Source: Azolla caroliniana (taxonomy: Eukaryota > Polypodiophyta). Taken from it: a DNA stretch of 64,000 nt. The number at the start of each line of letters is the position of its first letter. The first letter of the stretch is position 1. The translations under genes and the position numbers were made by a program. The notes beneath the pieces are model-generated. The model had not been told where the DNA came from, ran no database searches, and saw only the letters and a program-made list of their open reading frames with translations. The stretch covers positions 4,526,001 to 4,590,000 of the forward strand of contig JBHGNT010000013.1 of assembly GCA_043228905.1 (NCBI GenBank). The letters are read 5' to 3'. This document shows, piece by piece, positions 10,838 to 21,810 of the stretch.

Positions 10838-10887
10838 CATGGCACGCCCGTGGGAAAGTGCCTTGCACTTCGAATCCACTCCCGGCC

Positions 10888-13800
10888 TCATTCTTCCTCC
10901 AGAATATCGAGCACACTCTGCTCGATGGTGTCAAGGGGTGCTTCTTCCTCCTGTTCCTTGCCTGCCTGGTCTCCGACCTCCGGTTGGGTGGGCTGTTCCG
11001 TAAAAATTTGCTGCTCCGGCTCTGCTTGATTCTGTGGTGCCGGTGCTTCCTCACCGCTTCGTTCGGGTTCTTCCTGTTCTCCCTCTGTTCCAGGCTCTGT
11101 TCTGTTACCAGTGTCGCTTTCTCCGGTCTCGACTGGTTGGCTCGGTACGCCTTCTTCCTCTGCACTGGTGTCTTCCGGTCTCAGCTCTTCTTCTTCTCCG
11201 GCATCGGTCTGCTCCTGCTCTTCTTCTTCTCCTTCGAACGGAAGTTCTTCTTCGGGTATTCCTCGTCGGGGTTGTTCGGTATCGGTTGGCTCAACTTCAG
11301 CCGGTCGCTCTCCCTCAGTTATAATGATTGGCGTCGTTCTTCCCTTAGCTTCCTGTCGTAACCGGTCTTGCTCGTATCTCTCCAACTCCAACTGAGTTGC
11401 GAGCTGCCCGTCATCCAACCTCTCTACCAACCCTCGGATTTCTTTGAGATGTTCTTCCGCTAAAGCGTAGAAATCCTCCGACAATTCTTCCCGAATGGCG
11501 ACGATACTTTCTTCATCCATCTTGTAGAACTTGTCACCGGTCTTCCTCCGATTCTCGGCATCCGCTCGGAGTGTCTGCAGCTCGGCTGCCTGTTGTGACC
11601 ACTCCTTCCATAGCTTTTCCGTACTTTCGTTGATGCTTGCCTGAGCTCGGGTACTCCATCCTGACATGATGAGCTTGATCAGGTCAACCCCCGCCTTAGC
11701 ATGCGCATAAGCTTCTTGCTTTTCCTTCCTTGCCCGTTTTATAATGTCGGCCATTATCTGAGCCTGGGCCTCGTAATCCGCTTTCTGCTTTTCATAGGTA
11801 CTTTGCAGTTTGCTGATCGTGAAGGTCGATTTTTCCTTTTCTTCATTCCTGATCTTGGTCAGATCCAGCTTTTCCCGCCTTAGCGCCTCTAATTCCTTCC
11901 TTCTCTCTGTCGCTTGGGCTATTTCCGCCGACAATGCTTCCTTGTTGGCACTGACCTCATCTATTGCCTTAGCCAGGTCTAATCGGGTCTCTTTGAGCTG
12001 TTCTTTCAGCTTCTCTATTTGCCGGTCGTAAGTTGCTGCCCGTTTCTTGTTCTCTGACTCGGCCTGCTTGTGATCTCGGTAGAGACGGTCGAAGTCCTTC
12101 GTCTTCTGCTTCAGGCGTCAGTTTGCCTGAGCTCTTAACCGATCATCCCGGTCCTTCTGTTGTCGGAGTTCTTCCTGCAGTCGTTCTATCTCCTGCTCGG
12201 CATGTCGACGCAGTCGGTCCTTCTCCTTTTGCAGCTTCTCTTTTTCTTCTTGCAGTCGGTCATTAGTGGCTCGACCTTTCCGGAGGCCTTCTTCCATTTT
12301 TCGTCTGTCGTCCTCCACCGCTTTCCGCTACTCCCTTTCTCTTTCCCTTAATGCCTCCTCAGCTTTTAACTCCTCTCGTAAGGTTTCTATTATTTTTTCG
12401 GTCTCAGGGCCGGTTTGCAAGGCTACCGGTTCCGGTTCCGGTTGCTTCCTTGTTGTCCCGACCGGCTCGGTGACAACTTGTGCTTGTTGAATTCCTTCCC
12501 TTGCCTGCAACAGCCCCCCTTGCATTTCCTCGATCTGTGTTCGGAGCGCGACCAACTCCTGAGTTGTTGTATGCGTCAGCTGTTGCCTACACGTTTCTTC
12601 TTTCTCTAACTGGTCCGCTACTCCCGATAACTGCTCCGAAAGCCATCTCAACCATTGTGGCTTTGTTCTTCCTGTGTCGGGGTGGCCTTGCTCACTTAAC
12701 TCAGGCTATTTTTCCGGCCTTTTCTCTGGCTCCGGCGCTTGTTCATTCTTCTTCTCTGGGATGACCGGTTCTCTGAAGTCCGGCACAACCGGTGTCGGTG
12801 CTGCTTCCCTCGGTACGGGTTCTGGTACTGCTTCCGCCTCGGCTACTGGAGGTGGTCCTTGCGCCCTCTGCTGAGTTTTGTCAACTGGTGGAGCCGGTCC
12901 TTTCGCCCCTCTCTCCCGACCTTGTCTTGCTGGGAGTCTTACCAGTGGTTCAGATGAGTCCTCTGTTTCAGCTTCCTCCTCCGGTGCGGCTACCAGACGG
13001 ACCTTTTGTATAAAGACCTCTGGTTCCGGTTCCGGCCATCGCAGCGTTATATTGATTGGTTTGTGTGCTACCGGTTCCTCCTCGGCCGATTTCCCTTTGC
13101 CTTTTCCTGCCGGTTTTGCCTTTGTTGCCGGTTCCTGTTGCTGTCAGGATGGTCCTTCCCCCCGCTGTTCTGCTTCTTGCTGGGTCCATCCGGGGATGTG
13201 TTTCTCCAAGATCTATCAGTGCTTTGTGACCTTTTTCGGCGTCGTCTCCTACCGACCTCTTTTCTTTTGTGTGATGGGGAGCACCGGTGGGACTAACACG
13301 GTTAGCCATTGTGCTATCCCGGCCCATGGCTTTTTTCCTTCCACAAGATTCTTGATGGCCTCCTTCAATCCTTCGGTTATGAAATGGAGCCAGTCTACTT
13401 GTAAGCCTTCGTATGCTGCTATTAAGAACGCTGCCCGGTACTTGGCTATGGCCGGGGGACGGGGATTCACGAATCCGTATTCCATCATGGCGCGGGCCAC
13501 TTCTCCGAACAGCAAGTTCTCTCCGCCCTGCGTTCGGTACGCCTTGCTGCTGATAGAGTACTCACCGAAATATTCGAAGAGGATTTCACTTGAAGGGTTT
13601 TCGATTGTTTGAAGTCCTCCTGCTTTTATCCCCGTGAGCGTCTGCACCGCTCCTTCCGTGACTTCTGATAAATCGATCGATGCTGCCGCCTGCTCTGGTT
13701 CTGCATGTGGTGGAGCGTCGGCGATCCGCAACAATCCTTTTAACCCGTTCTCCCTCATCCATTGGCGTGCCTCTTCCGACAGTACCATTGTTTCGAATTC

Positions 13801-13989
13801 TTCTTCTGCTGCCTGTTGTTCGGGATCAGGCTGTGTGTGCTCTGTACGTCGTATCGCTCTTCTGTGCTTCTGCGCCTGTATGTAGGAAAATTCGTAAAAA
13901 GTGAGTCCTTCGCAGGCCTGTGTCTTATATAGTGGCTTTTGCCTCGAGCCGCCCTTTTTCGTTTCCCGCGCATGTTCCTCTCCCGCCAT
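10888..13989 (-). pseudogene. Gypsy B accessory ORF (globular domain, coiled coil, acidic tail)
   Basis: Sense-strand ORF region between integrase and 3' LTR, not part of standard Gypsy. From the ATG at 13989 the first frame (to 13249) encodes about 246 residues with a conserved globular part: SISSKAYRTQGGENLLFGEV, then EYGFVNPRPP and a helical AAFLIAAYEGLQVDWLHF segment. After frame breaks, pieces at 13327-12968, 12651-12328, 12318-12118 and 11934-10888 give a basic linker, a long Glu/Lys/Gln coiled coil and a Glu/Pro/Thr-rich tail ending SVLDILEEE. I see no signal peptide or membrane segment, so an envelope role is not supported. The globular part loosely recalls the plant transposon-associated domains found in Athila-like ORFs; that is inference. 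Related sequence occurs in D (41565-39611) and L (63977-62900). Confidence 0.75.
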
Positions 13990-14039
13990 AATTAGTATGT
14001 CCTTTCTTGTTTGCCGCGTGTGAGTGCCCACGTTCCATG

Positions 14040-14048
14040 CTTTAAATA
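14040..14048 (-). promoter_or_regulatory. Putative internal TATA box for the B accessory ORF
   Basis: Minus-strand TATTTAAAG, 51 nt before the accessory ATG at 13989. The same nonamer stands exactly 51 nt before the accessory ATG of Gypsy D (41616-41624 and 41565), although the bases between differ greatly. Confidence 0.55.
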
Positions 14049-14163
14049 GCAAGTACGCGCACGTCCTTCTTTAATGCATGGCGCCTCTTCGTTGCATGGT
14101 GGCGCTCCCACCTCTTCTGATCTCCCCATCATTACTATGATTCGCGTCGATTTTGCCCACGTC

Positions 14164-14190
14164 TTTTTTTTTTTTTTTTTTTTTTTTTTT
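14164..14190. repeat. 27-bp poly(T) tract (poly(A) in element sense)
   Basis: An unbroken run of 27 T on the plus strand, i.e. poly(A) in the sense of Gypsy B, between the pol stop (14262) and the accessory ORF. No other homopolymer of this length was seen in B. Confidence 0.9.
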
Positions 14191-14261
14191 CTGTTTGGAC
14201 CACTTCATTTGCTGGTCCCCCCCGATTTGTTCAGGTCGGTTCGTGTGGATACCGGATCCTT

Positions 14262-16057
14262 CTATCGGTTTTCCGGGATAGTCTTTGTCAGTATCGGTGT
14301 CGGTTCTTCCTCGGTCCAAATATCTTCAGCAACGTCTGTCGGTGTCGGTTCCTCATCTTGCTGGATTTCCGGGTTTTGCTTGAACGGGTTCGCTGGCATA
14401 TTTCCCTTATACGGCTTTAGCCGAAACCCATTTGTCCACTTGCCGATGACATCTCCAGACAACGTGCCGAGCTGATACGACCCATTGTACTCCTTGGTGA
14501 TCCAGAACGGTCCGGTCCACCGAAACCGCAACTTTCCCGGCATGTTCCCCATCCGTGTCTGGTATAGTAGCACCGGTTTCCCGACTTCGAACTCCTTTTC
14601 GTTGCCACGCCGGTGTCGGTCCACGAAAGCTTTTCTCCTCCTTTGCTCCAGTTCGAGTTGTAGTAAGCTGGCTATTCGGTTTTCTTCTAATTCCAACAAC
14701 GTCGCCAGCCGGATTCGTTCAGACTCGATCTCACTTAAGCGCTCCTTCACCTGAATCCGTAAGCTGGGGATCTGGAACTCTACCGGCATGACCGCTTCTA
14801 AACCGAATGCTAGTCGGAACGGGGTTGTCCGGATGCTAGTTTTGTACGTTGTTTGGTACGCCCATAACGCGCTTTGCAATTTCGTATCCCAGTCGGTCCG
14901 GTTCTCGTTGATGATTTTTCGTAGGATGTTCTGCAGAGTTTTGTTCGTTGATTCCGCTAGTCCATTGGCTTGAGGGTAGTAGGGAGTACTCTTTTTATGT
15001 ACCACCGCGTAAAATGACGTCAGGCTTTCTACTACCTGCCCGAGAAAATGTCCTCCTTGGTCACTTATAAGCTCGATCGGGCATCGATACCGGCACCATA
15101 TGCACTCGTACAGGAACTTTGCTGTGGATGCGGCCGTGTTGTCCCGTAAGGCCTTTGCTTCTACCCATTTGGTGCAATAGTCGGTTGCCACTATGACATG
15201 CCGATTTCCGGTTCGCATTGCCGGTGGCTTGAAGGGACCGACAAAGTCCAAACCCCACTTTTGAAACGGTTCCAAAGGCAAGACCGGGTGGTGTGGCATC
15301 CGGGCCTGCTCCGTTGGTTGGCCCAGTCGTTGACACAAATCGCATTCTCTGCTATACTTCACGGCATCTTTTAGGGTGGTGGGCCACCACAGTCCGCTCT
15401 GCCATATTTTCCGAGCGGTTGTGTCGCCGGCATAATGCCCGCCGGCAATTCCACAGTGGGCTTCCCTGAGGATTAAATCCTTCTCATCGCTCCGCACTGC
15501 TCGTCTCCAGATGCCATCTGCCCCCTTCTGATAGAGGGTGTCTCCAACCAAGCAGAAATGTCTCCTTCTTACTGCTACCCTTTTCCTTTCATCGCGGTCC
15601 ATGTTCTCCGGGGGAACTCCGGTGCTCAGGAACTGATGCATCTCAGTTAGCCATGTGTCTTCATCGGCTACCGTTGCATCCGTTGCCGGTTTCGTCGTGA
15701 TCCGGAACAATTCGGCGTCGGGAAACTCATCCTGGACGCCGTCCCCTGCTTCTTCGGATTCGAGTCTGCTTAGGTAGTCCGCTACCGCATGCTGCGCCCC
15801 GGGTCGGTGGAAAATGTCGAATTCAAATTCCTGTAACAGCAGTGTCCATCGTGCAATTTTTCCCGTCAGGGATGCCTTCGAGACCAGGTAGAGTAGTGCC
15901 GAATGGTCGACATGGAAGGAAAACTTCCTTCCGAGCAGATAGTGCCTGTACTTTGCGACACTATACACCATTCCCAATGCCTCGCGTTCCGTCGTAGAGT
16001 AATTCCGTTCGGCTTTTGAGAGTTTCCGGCTTGCGTAGTACACCGATCGGTACCATT
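14262..16057 (-). pseudogene. Gypsy B pol: RNase H and integrase
   Basis: A 593-residue open frame from about 16043. RNase H segment: YYASRKLSKAERNYSTTERE, then KYRHYLLGRKFSFHVDHSA. Integrase follows: an H-H-C-C zinc region (HCGIAGGHYAG to CDLCQRLG), the core with DFVGPF, SDQGGHF and NGLAESTNK giving the D, D, E triad, and a C-terminal part (LRFRWTGPFWITKEYNG). It ends ...IPENR at 14262. It is joined to the upstream reverse transcriptase frame only through a frameshift near 16055, where the frame carrying KWYRSVYYASRKL is offset from the preceding one. The integrase motifs themselves look intact. Confidence 0.88.
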
Positions 16058-16591
16058 TGGCTCCGTGAGTTGCATCAGAACGTTGCCGATTGCTACGTCC
16101 GACGCGTCGACGAAGACGTGAAAGCTTTTACTCCAATCCGGCGGTTGCACCACCGGAGCTTGCGACAGCATAACCTTCAACGCTTGGTAGGCTTCCTCCT
16201 CCGTCTCCGCCCATAGGAAGGGTACCCTATGTACGGCGGTATGTAACGGTGTAGCGAAGTCTGCGAGGTGCCGTATCATCCGGCTATGCCACCTTATTTG
16301 GCCCAGGAACCGGCTTAAAGCCTTTGCGTTATTTTGTGTTGGTGCCTCGAGAATCGCCTTGACTTCATCCGGATCTACCGCGATTCCTTCCTTACTCACC
16401 ACGTGCCCTAGTAAGTTGCCGCTTGCCACTCCAAAGACGCACTTGGCCGGGTTCAGGCGCAATCGGTACTCGCGACACTTCTCCAAGCACAGCCGGAGGT
16501 GATCGAGATGCTCTTCGTGCCGGTTGTAGACTGCGAAATCGTCAAGGAAGACCTGCATAAAACCGGGGATATATTCCCCGAAAATTTCCAT
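15866..16591 (-). pseudogene. Gypsy B pol: reverse transcriptase C-terminal half
   Basis: Frame beginning MEIFGEYIPGF at 16591, with the catalytic FLDDFAVY motif of Gypsy reverse transcriptase, then GHVVSKEGIAVDP, RFLGQIRWHSRMIR and the start of RNase H (FHVFVDASDVAIG). The frame is lost near 16055. It overlaps the upstream frame because of a deletion next to the MMFG motif near 16605 (see findings). Confidence 0.88.
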
Positions 16592-19500
16592 TATTATCCT
16601 TTGAAAGGTCTCCGAACATCATCACGACCGCGACGAACACTCCCCATTCCGTCACGAACGCTGTCTTCTCCTGGTCGGCCGGGTTCATTCGTATTTGGTT
16701 GTAGCCGTTAAATCCATCCAGGAAGCTGTAAACTTCGTGGCCGACTACCGCATCTAACACCCCGTCCGTAAATGGTAGTGGAAACGCATCGGTCACTGTT
16801 GCGGTATTTAGTTTTTGGTAGTCCACGCATACCCGGATTTTGCCGTTCTTTTTCGGGACCACCACTATCAGACTTAGCCAGGTTGCCTGCTTGACCGGTC
16901 GGATAAATCCGACCCGATGGAGCTTATCAATTTCCTCCTTCACCTTCGCCGCATAATTCGGATTCATCCGGTACCTGCGTTGAGCGATCGGTTTCGCGTC
17001 CGTACTTAGGTGAATTTGGTGCTGATAGAGCTGGGGGTCCAGCCCTCGCATGTCTTCGTACGACCACGCGAACACATCCTTGAAGTCTGTTAATAATGCT
17101 ACCATTGCCTTCTTTTCTTCCTTCGGCAATTCCTTTGCAACATTTACCGGTCGGGGCTTGTCTGCTGTGCCGAGGTCCACCTCCTCTAGTTGGGATGCTT
17201 TTACCCTCTGGGATATCGTCATTTCCCTCTCTAGGGATTCCTGCGCTTGTCGCAGTTCTCGGATCGCCGCTTGGTCCGGTTCATCCGGCGTCGTAATGTA
17301 CGGTTCTACAGCCGCCGTGATATCTACCTCAAATAGTGGGACGATTCGTGGGTGTTCCTCGAGGTACCGCTCGACTTCCTCGTCCGGTAATCCCTCCAAC
17401 ATGTTAATGCTTTCCGCATACAATGGAGTTGCTTCCTTACTGGTGATCACCCGTGGTTGCGTCGTTACTCGTACCTTTGTTTTCCCTCGCCGGAATGTGA
17501 TCATGTTCTTTTGCCAGCTCTGCTTGATATGCGTTGTTCGCAGCCATGGTCGTCCTAGCAATAGGGGGTACGCGCCTTGTACATTTAGCTGCAGCACCAC
17601 GGCCGATATCCGGAATACGTGGCCTCCGATCGTTACTTCCAAATCCCGGATAAGCCCGGTCGGTCGGACTGAGCTGGTATCCGCCATGCGTAACCAGAAG
17701 GGGCATGGTTCCCATTCCCGGATGCCCAGGTTGTTGCATGTCTGTCGGCTGATGACATTTACCCCAGAGCCTCCGTCAATAATCGTTCCAGCAATTTCCT
17801 TTCCTTTCACGATTGCCGTGATCGCCGGGCTACTTGTATCGACCACCGCTGGTCCTTCCTCCGGGTTGGAGAAGAATGCCGGTGCTGGCGTCGGCTTTGG
17901 TTTGCTCACGGATGCCTGTAGGTTTGCCGTAAACCGTGGCACCAACTGTAGTAGTCGTGCTAACGGCAGCACGATTTGACAGTCCTGTAGCGCTTGCCAC
18001 GTCGGGTTTTGTCCTGGCTGTATGATTTCTTCGTCTTTTGGCATATTTTGGTCTCTTACTTCTGCCGCATTCTGTTCATTGGCCTCCTTGATCCATTGTG
18101 CCGCTTGTTTTCTGATTGCCTCCTGGGCTTCCCACTCGGCGGTCTTTCCCTTTGACCGGGTTGTGACCTGCTGTACTTCTGTTATTTCGGCTGTAACCAT
18201 GTTGACTTCCGGCTGCTTGTCATTGGTTTTGCTTGGGCATTGGTTACTATAGTGGCCTTCCTTACGGCAGTAATAACAGTACACCTTGTGACTGTTGCTC
18301 GTTTCTCCTTTGTCCCCGGTTTGGAGGGTGGGTATGCTCCGGCGGTCGTCTTTGGTTTTTCGGTTATCCGGTACCGATACCGATACCGGGTTGTCATTCC
18401 TCACTGCCTCCCGACGTTCCTCTCTTCGCAAAAATCCACGCTTCTGATTCCGTCGGAAATTTCGGTTCCCTTGTCGCCTCTCTTCTCTGCGTCGTTCATA
18501 TTCCGGGGATTCGTCTCGGTCGTACCGGTCCCAGGGGTAGCTATCTCTGCGTCTCTCCTCTCGGTCATAGTTATCGCGTCTTCTATCAGGGTATCTGTTA
18601 CCGCGTTCGCGTTGGTAGCGGTCGTCTCTCCGGAATCGATCCTCGTCCGGGTTCTGATTGCGCGGTTCTATGTGTCGAACCGGTGCTGCCTGCCGATTTA
18701 ACAGGTTATATTCGCATCGGTCCGTTGTATGGGCTCGAGAGTTGCAGATCATACATAGTGTCCGCATGGTGCAGTCTACTGTTGAGTGCCCCGAATTTAG
18801 ACATGTTGTGCATTGTAAGGCCTGTCGGAACCTCAGGTCTTCCTCCTTCGGGAGTGCCCGGTGTAACATCCCCATCGACAAGAAGGGGCTAGTCTTGTCC
18901 ATTTCTAAAACCCGATCAATAACTTGGTCCATTGTGCTGGTTTGGAAATCAAGGACTCCGCACATTGTTCGAAGTGGCTCTTTCAGCACGGCCAAAAAGA
19001 CTGCTTTGGCTTCGTCTTCGGGTGGTGCTCTTGTCAGTTGGCTGTGTAGGGTCTGAAACCGAATGATGAATTGTGGCACAGTCTCGTTCTCTTCCTGCCG
19101 GGTGGTGTAGAACTGCCCGACCAATTCCCTTTGCTCAAATTGTCTGTGAAAAAGCCTGAGGAATCTGGCCTTCAAGGCATCAAATGTGGCAAAGCTGCCC
19201 GGTAAGTGCTTTGCGTGCCATCGGGCTGCCGGTCCTTCTAAGGTTATGCCGAATTCGGCGACTTTGGATCGTTCGGCTTCGGGCTCCGTCAGTTTTTGGG
19301 AGACATGGTTGGCTTCCCATGTTTGGAGGAATGCGTACACGTGTGCCTCCGCGTCGGCCTCATCCCGGTACTTTGGGTATGGGTACGGCATCGTGTCGTC
19401 CAACTGACTCTCCTGCTTCCTCCGCTCTCTGTCCGCTGTTGGCGTTGGTGTGAAAACCTTTGCTTCCTCCGCGGTTGTTGCCGGTATCCGCTCCTTCGGT

Positions 19501-20000
19501 TCCTCCGCGGGTGTTGTCGGTATCCGCTCCTTCGGTTCCTTCGCGGTTGTTGTCGGTATCCGGTCAGCCTCCCTCGGCGATTGCCGGTCACCGAATTCCA
19601 GGGTTATTTCTTCCTCTGGCTTCGGTGTTACTGAGTCTTCCGACCCCTCTTCCTCCCGGTCGTTTGGTGTGTCGTGGCTGCTTTTATACCGGGACGCATC
19701 GCTTCCATCGCTTTCCGACTCCGTCTCAAGTGTTGCGAATGCTTCCGAGTCCCCGTCGCCCCGGGCGAGCGTCTGTAGTATCGTTTCCGCCTCTTGCAGG
19801 CTTGTTATGCTACTGCCTTCGTCGGGGATTTGCAGAACCCGGAACTGCAGTGCTTCTTCTTCGACTCTCCGAAGAGTTTTGGAGAATGACCGATCCCGCC
19901 GGATCTCGTCGACGGCTTGCTGCAGGGCTTCCCGTCGTTGCTCGCATTCGGTGTATCGTCTCCCTCGTTCGGTGATGTGGTCATCGTTTGGTCTAGACAT
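16592..20000 (-). pseudogene. Gypsy B gag, protease and reverse transcriptase N-terminal half
   Basis: Open frame of about 1150 residues from the ATG at 20000. The frame extends upstream into the LTR, but this start is the first inside the element. Features: acidic N-terminus; retrotransposon gag core (ARWHAKHLPGSF to FYTTRQEENETVPQFIIRFQ, about 260-340); an Arg/Asp-rich stretch; CCHC knuckle (CYYCRKEGHYSNQC, about 577); aspartic protease with DGGSGVNVIS (about 740) instead of the common D[ST]G; reverse transcriptase up to CVDYQKLN, FLDGFNGYNQI and the MMFG motif. There about 13 nt appear to be missing, removing the expected Leu-x-Asn-Ala-Pro stretch and shifting the frame. Order RT-RH-IN is diagnostic of Gypsy. 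Confidence 0.9.
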
Positions 20001-20052
20001 CCATCCCCCGGTTGTCCTCTGCACTTTGCAGGAATCGTGGTCGCCAAAATAG

Positions 20053-20434
20053 TGTTGTCTGCCTGGCCGGACTAGCCTCAACACAGGTGTCTATCTGACA
20101 CTTCTCCAAAGGGGTGGTAAGGATTGGATGCTAGGTTACACGCGTAAGATGATTACAATTAAGCACAGACGGTAAACAATACGAAGATACAGATAAACAC
20201 GCAATAATTACTATTGTATTACTTCCGTCAAACCCTTTACAATTCATCGGATCCTTTTATAGGCATCCGGCAAGGTTACAATCGGTGCGCTTAGGCAACC
20301 GACATCCGAATCGGTCCGGATCCGGATCGGTACAACTGTACCGGATCCGTCCCTCCGAATAATAATTCTACTATTATTTACTTCCTATTATCCGATCCGA
20401 CTCCGCCTTCCCACTTGTCCTTGCTCTTCTGACC
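20053..20434 (-). repeat. 5' LTR of Gypsy B (7 bases short at outer end)
   Basis: Starts TGTTGTCTGCCTGGCCGG and follows the left LTR with about seven substitutions, including the unoccupied CGCCT target of Copia C. It stops at TTCTGACCG and lacks the terminal GCCAACA. It is joined directly to repeat P'. Inside, minus-strand sequence containing TGGCGACCACGA follows the LTR at the primer-binding position; I cannot assign its tRNA. Confidence 0.9.
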
Positions 20435-20869
20435 GTGTGGGATGTTGCCAAGGTATGATATTCCTCTGTTAAGTCTTCACGGAGGGTCTAGATGCTGGTG
20501 TCATCCATCTTGTAAAACCCTCGGGCCTCCTTCCATCGGTTCTTGGCATCCGCGCGTAGTATGTGTAGGTCGGCGGCTTGGACTGACCACTCCTGCCAGA
20601 TGTGGTCAAGCGTTTCTTTGATCTTCTGGTGAATTGCTGGCGATACTTGTTGATTAGGATCTTGATTTTAGTAGCGTCCATGCTGATGCTCGCGCGGTGA
20701 ACTTCCAGTGCCTCCCTTGCGGCCTTGGCTTCTGCTTGGCTTTTACGGACGAAGAGTGCTAAAGTAGCTTGATTATCTTTTGCTTTTTCAGTAATGAGCC
20801 CGATGGTCTGCTCATAACGGTTGGTGAGTTGCGCTACAGTTTTGTCCATTTCCTGTCGCCAAGCGTCCC
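20435..20869. repeat. Flanking direct repeat P' (right copy)
   Basis: Copy of 4398-4833. Beyond 20869 the D accessory ORF continues unbroken (CGTCCCGATGCTG), so this copy represents the site without Gypsy B. Confidence 0.9.
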
Positions 20870-21289
20870 GATGCTGTTCTCGGGCGGCGAGGTGCTCCGT
20901 TTGCAACTGGTGATACGCATCAAACATTTTTGCTCTTTGCTCCTTCGAGATCCTCCACTTTTGCATATGTTCGTTGGCCATGTCCTGTAAGGCTCTTTGA
21001 TGACGTCGTAATTCCTGGTTATCCGCGAAGAGCTCCTGTTCCCGTTGGCTATTCCGCTCGGTTTCTTTGATGAAACATTCTTTGGCCTTAGTGATAGAGA
21101 CCTGGAGGGTCATCACCTCTCGTTCCCGTGCTTCAAGCGTGGCCAACCTTTCAGCAAGCAGTCGCTTGAGGTTCGCTTTGTGGTTCGCAACTTGTTCCCG
21201 TAGGTAGCCAAGAATGTTGTTGTGGTTCTGTTCTGCCAACTCGACCAGAGCGATCTGGGCTTGAAGCTCCTCCCGGTAGTCTCGAAGGG
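20435..21289 (-). pseudogene. D accessory ORF, coiled-coil part (includes repeat P')
   Basis: Minus-strand ORF of 256 residues from 21239; the frame is open upstream to the Copia J junction at 21289, reading RDYREELQAQIALVELAEQ. It is almost wholly helical and rich in Glu, Gln, Lys and Arg, as expected of a long coiled coil. It continues the D accessory ORF from 39611. 20435-20869 repeats 4398-4833, with a 1-bp difference that shifts the frame after about residue 205. Function is unknown. Confidence 0.75.
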
Positions 21290-21792
21290 TGTTAAGGAAA
21301 CGTTAAGAAGGCACTTGGGCTCTTCTTATGTGTGCGGCGGATTGTGTTGTGCTGGATCGTTTGGTGCTCAAACACAGAAGGGAAGGGGGAAGGAGACTTA
21401 CCTCTGTAGCAGCCAAAACTTCTTCTACTTCATTACACGTAGAGCTCTACTTGCTCTCGTCTGTTTCTCTCTTCTACTCTCACTCTCTGAGTTCTACCTC
21501 TCTATCTTCACTCTCTCTCTCTCTCAGAGTTCTACTTCCTGTGTTTCTTACTTACCTACTCCCTACTTTTTACCTAAGTAATAAGTTACTTACGTATGCA
21601 GCTAATTAGTTGCCTGTAGCTAAATAGCTGTTAGTAGCTAATTAGCTGTCAGTCGCTAAATAGTTGTTATTAGCTAATTAGCTGTCAATAGCTAATTAGT
21701 TGTTTCTTCTTTATGTTCACAAGTAGCTAAATAGCTACTATAGCTTATTTCCCAATAAGCATCACATACCATGTTGAGCTTGCTTCTCAACA
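21290..21792 (-). repeat. 3' LTR of Copia J
   Basis: 503 bp, TGTTAAGGAAACG to GCTTGCTTCTCAACA. Includes (TC)-rich tracts and, at about 21598-21740, a set of GCTAATTAGCT-type motifs like those in transposon K. A purine-rich minus-strand tract (GAGCTTGAGGGGGAG) lies just inside at 21793-21810. Confidence 0.93.
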
Positions 21793-21810
21793 CTCCCCCT
21801 CAAGCTCAAC

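Larger units (their letters stand above)
4834..20434 (-). mobile_element. Element B: Gypsy LTR retrotransposon with accessory ORF
   Basis: Direct LTRs of about 390 bp lie at 4834-5189 plus 10799-10837 (split by Copia C) and at 20053-20434. The intact LTR has the form TGTTGTCTGCC...GGCCAACA. The right LTR lacks the last 7 bases and there is no target-site duplication; instead the host piece P is repeated (see findings). Internal order on the minus strand is gag, zinc knuckle, protease, reverse transcriptase, RNase H and integrase (20000 to 14262), then a long accessory ORF (13989 to 10888). Two frame disruptions in pol and several in the accessory ORF mean this copy is probably not autonomous. 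The LTRs differ at about 2% of positions by eye. Confidence 0.9.
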
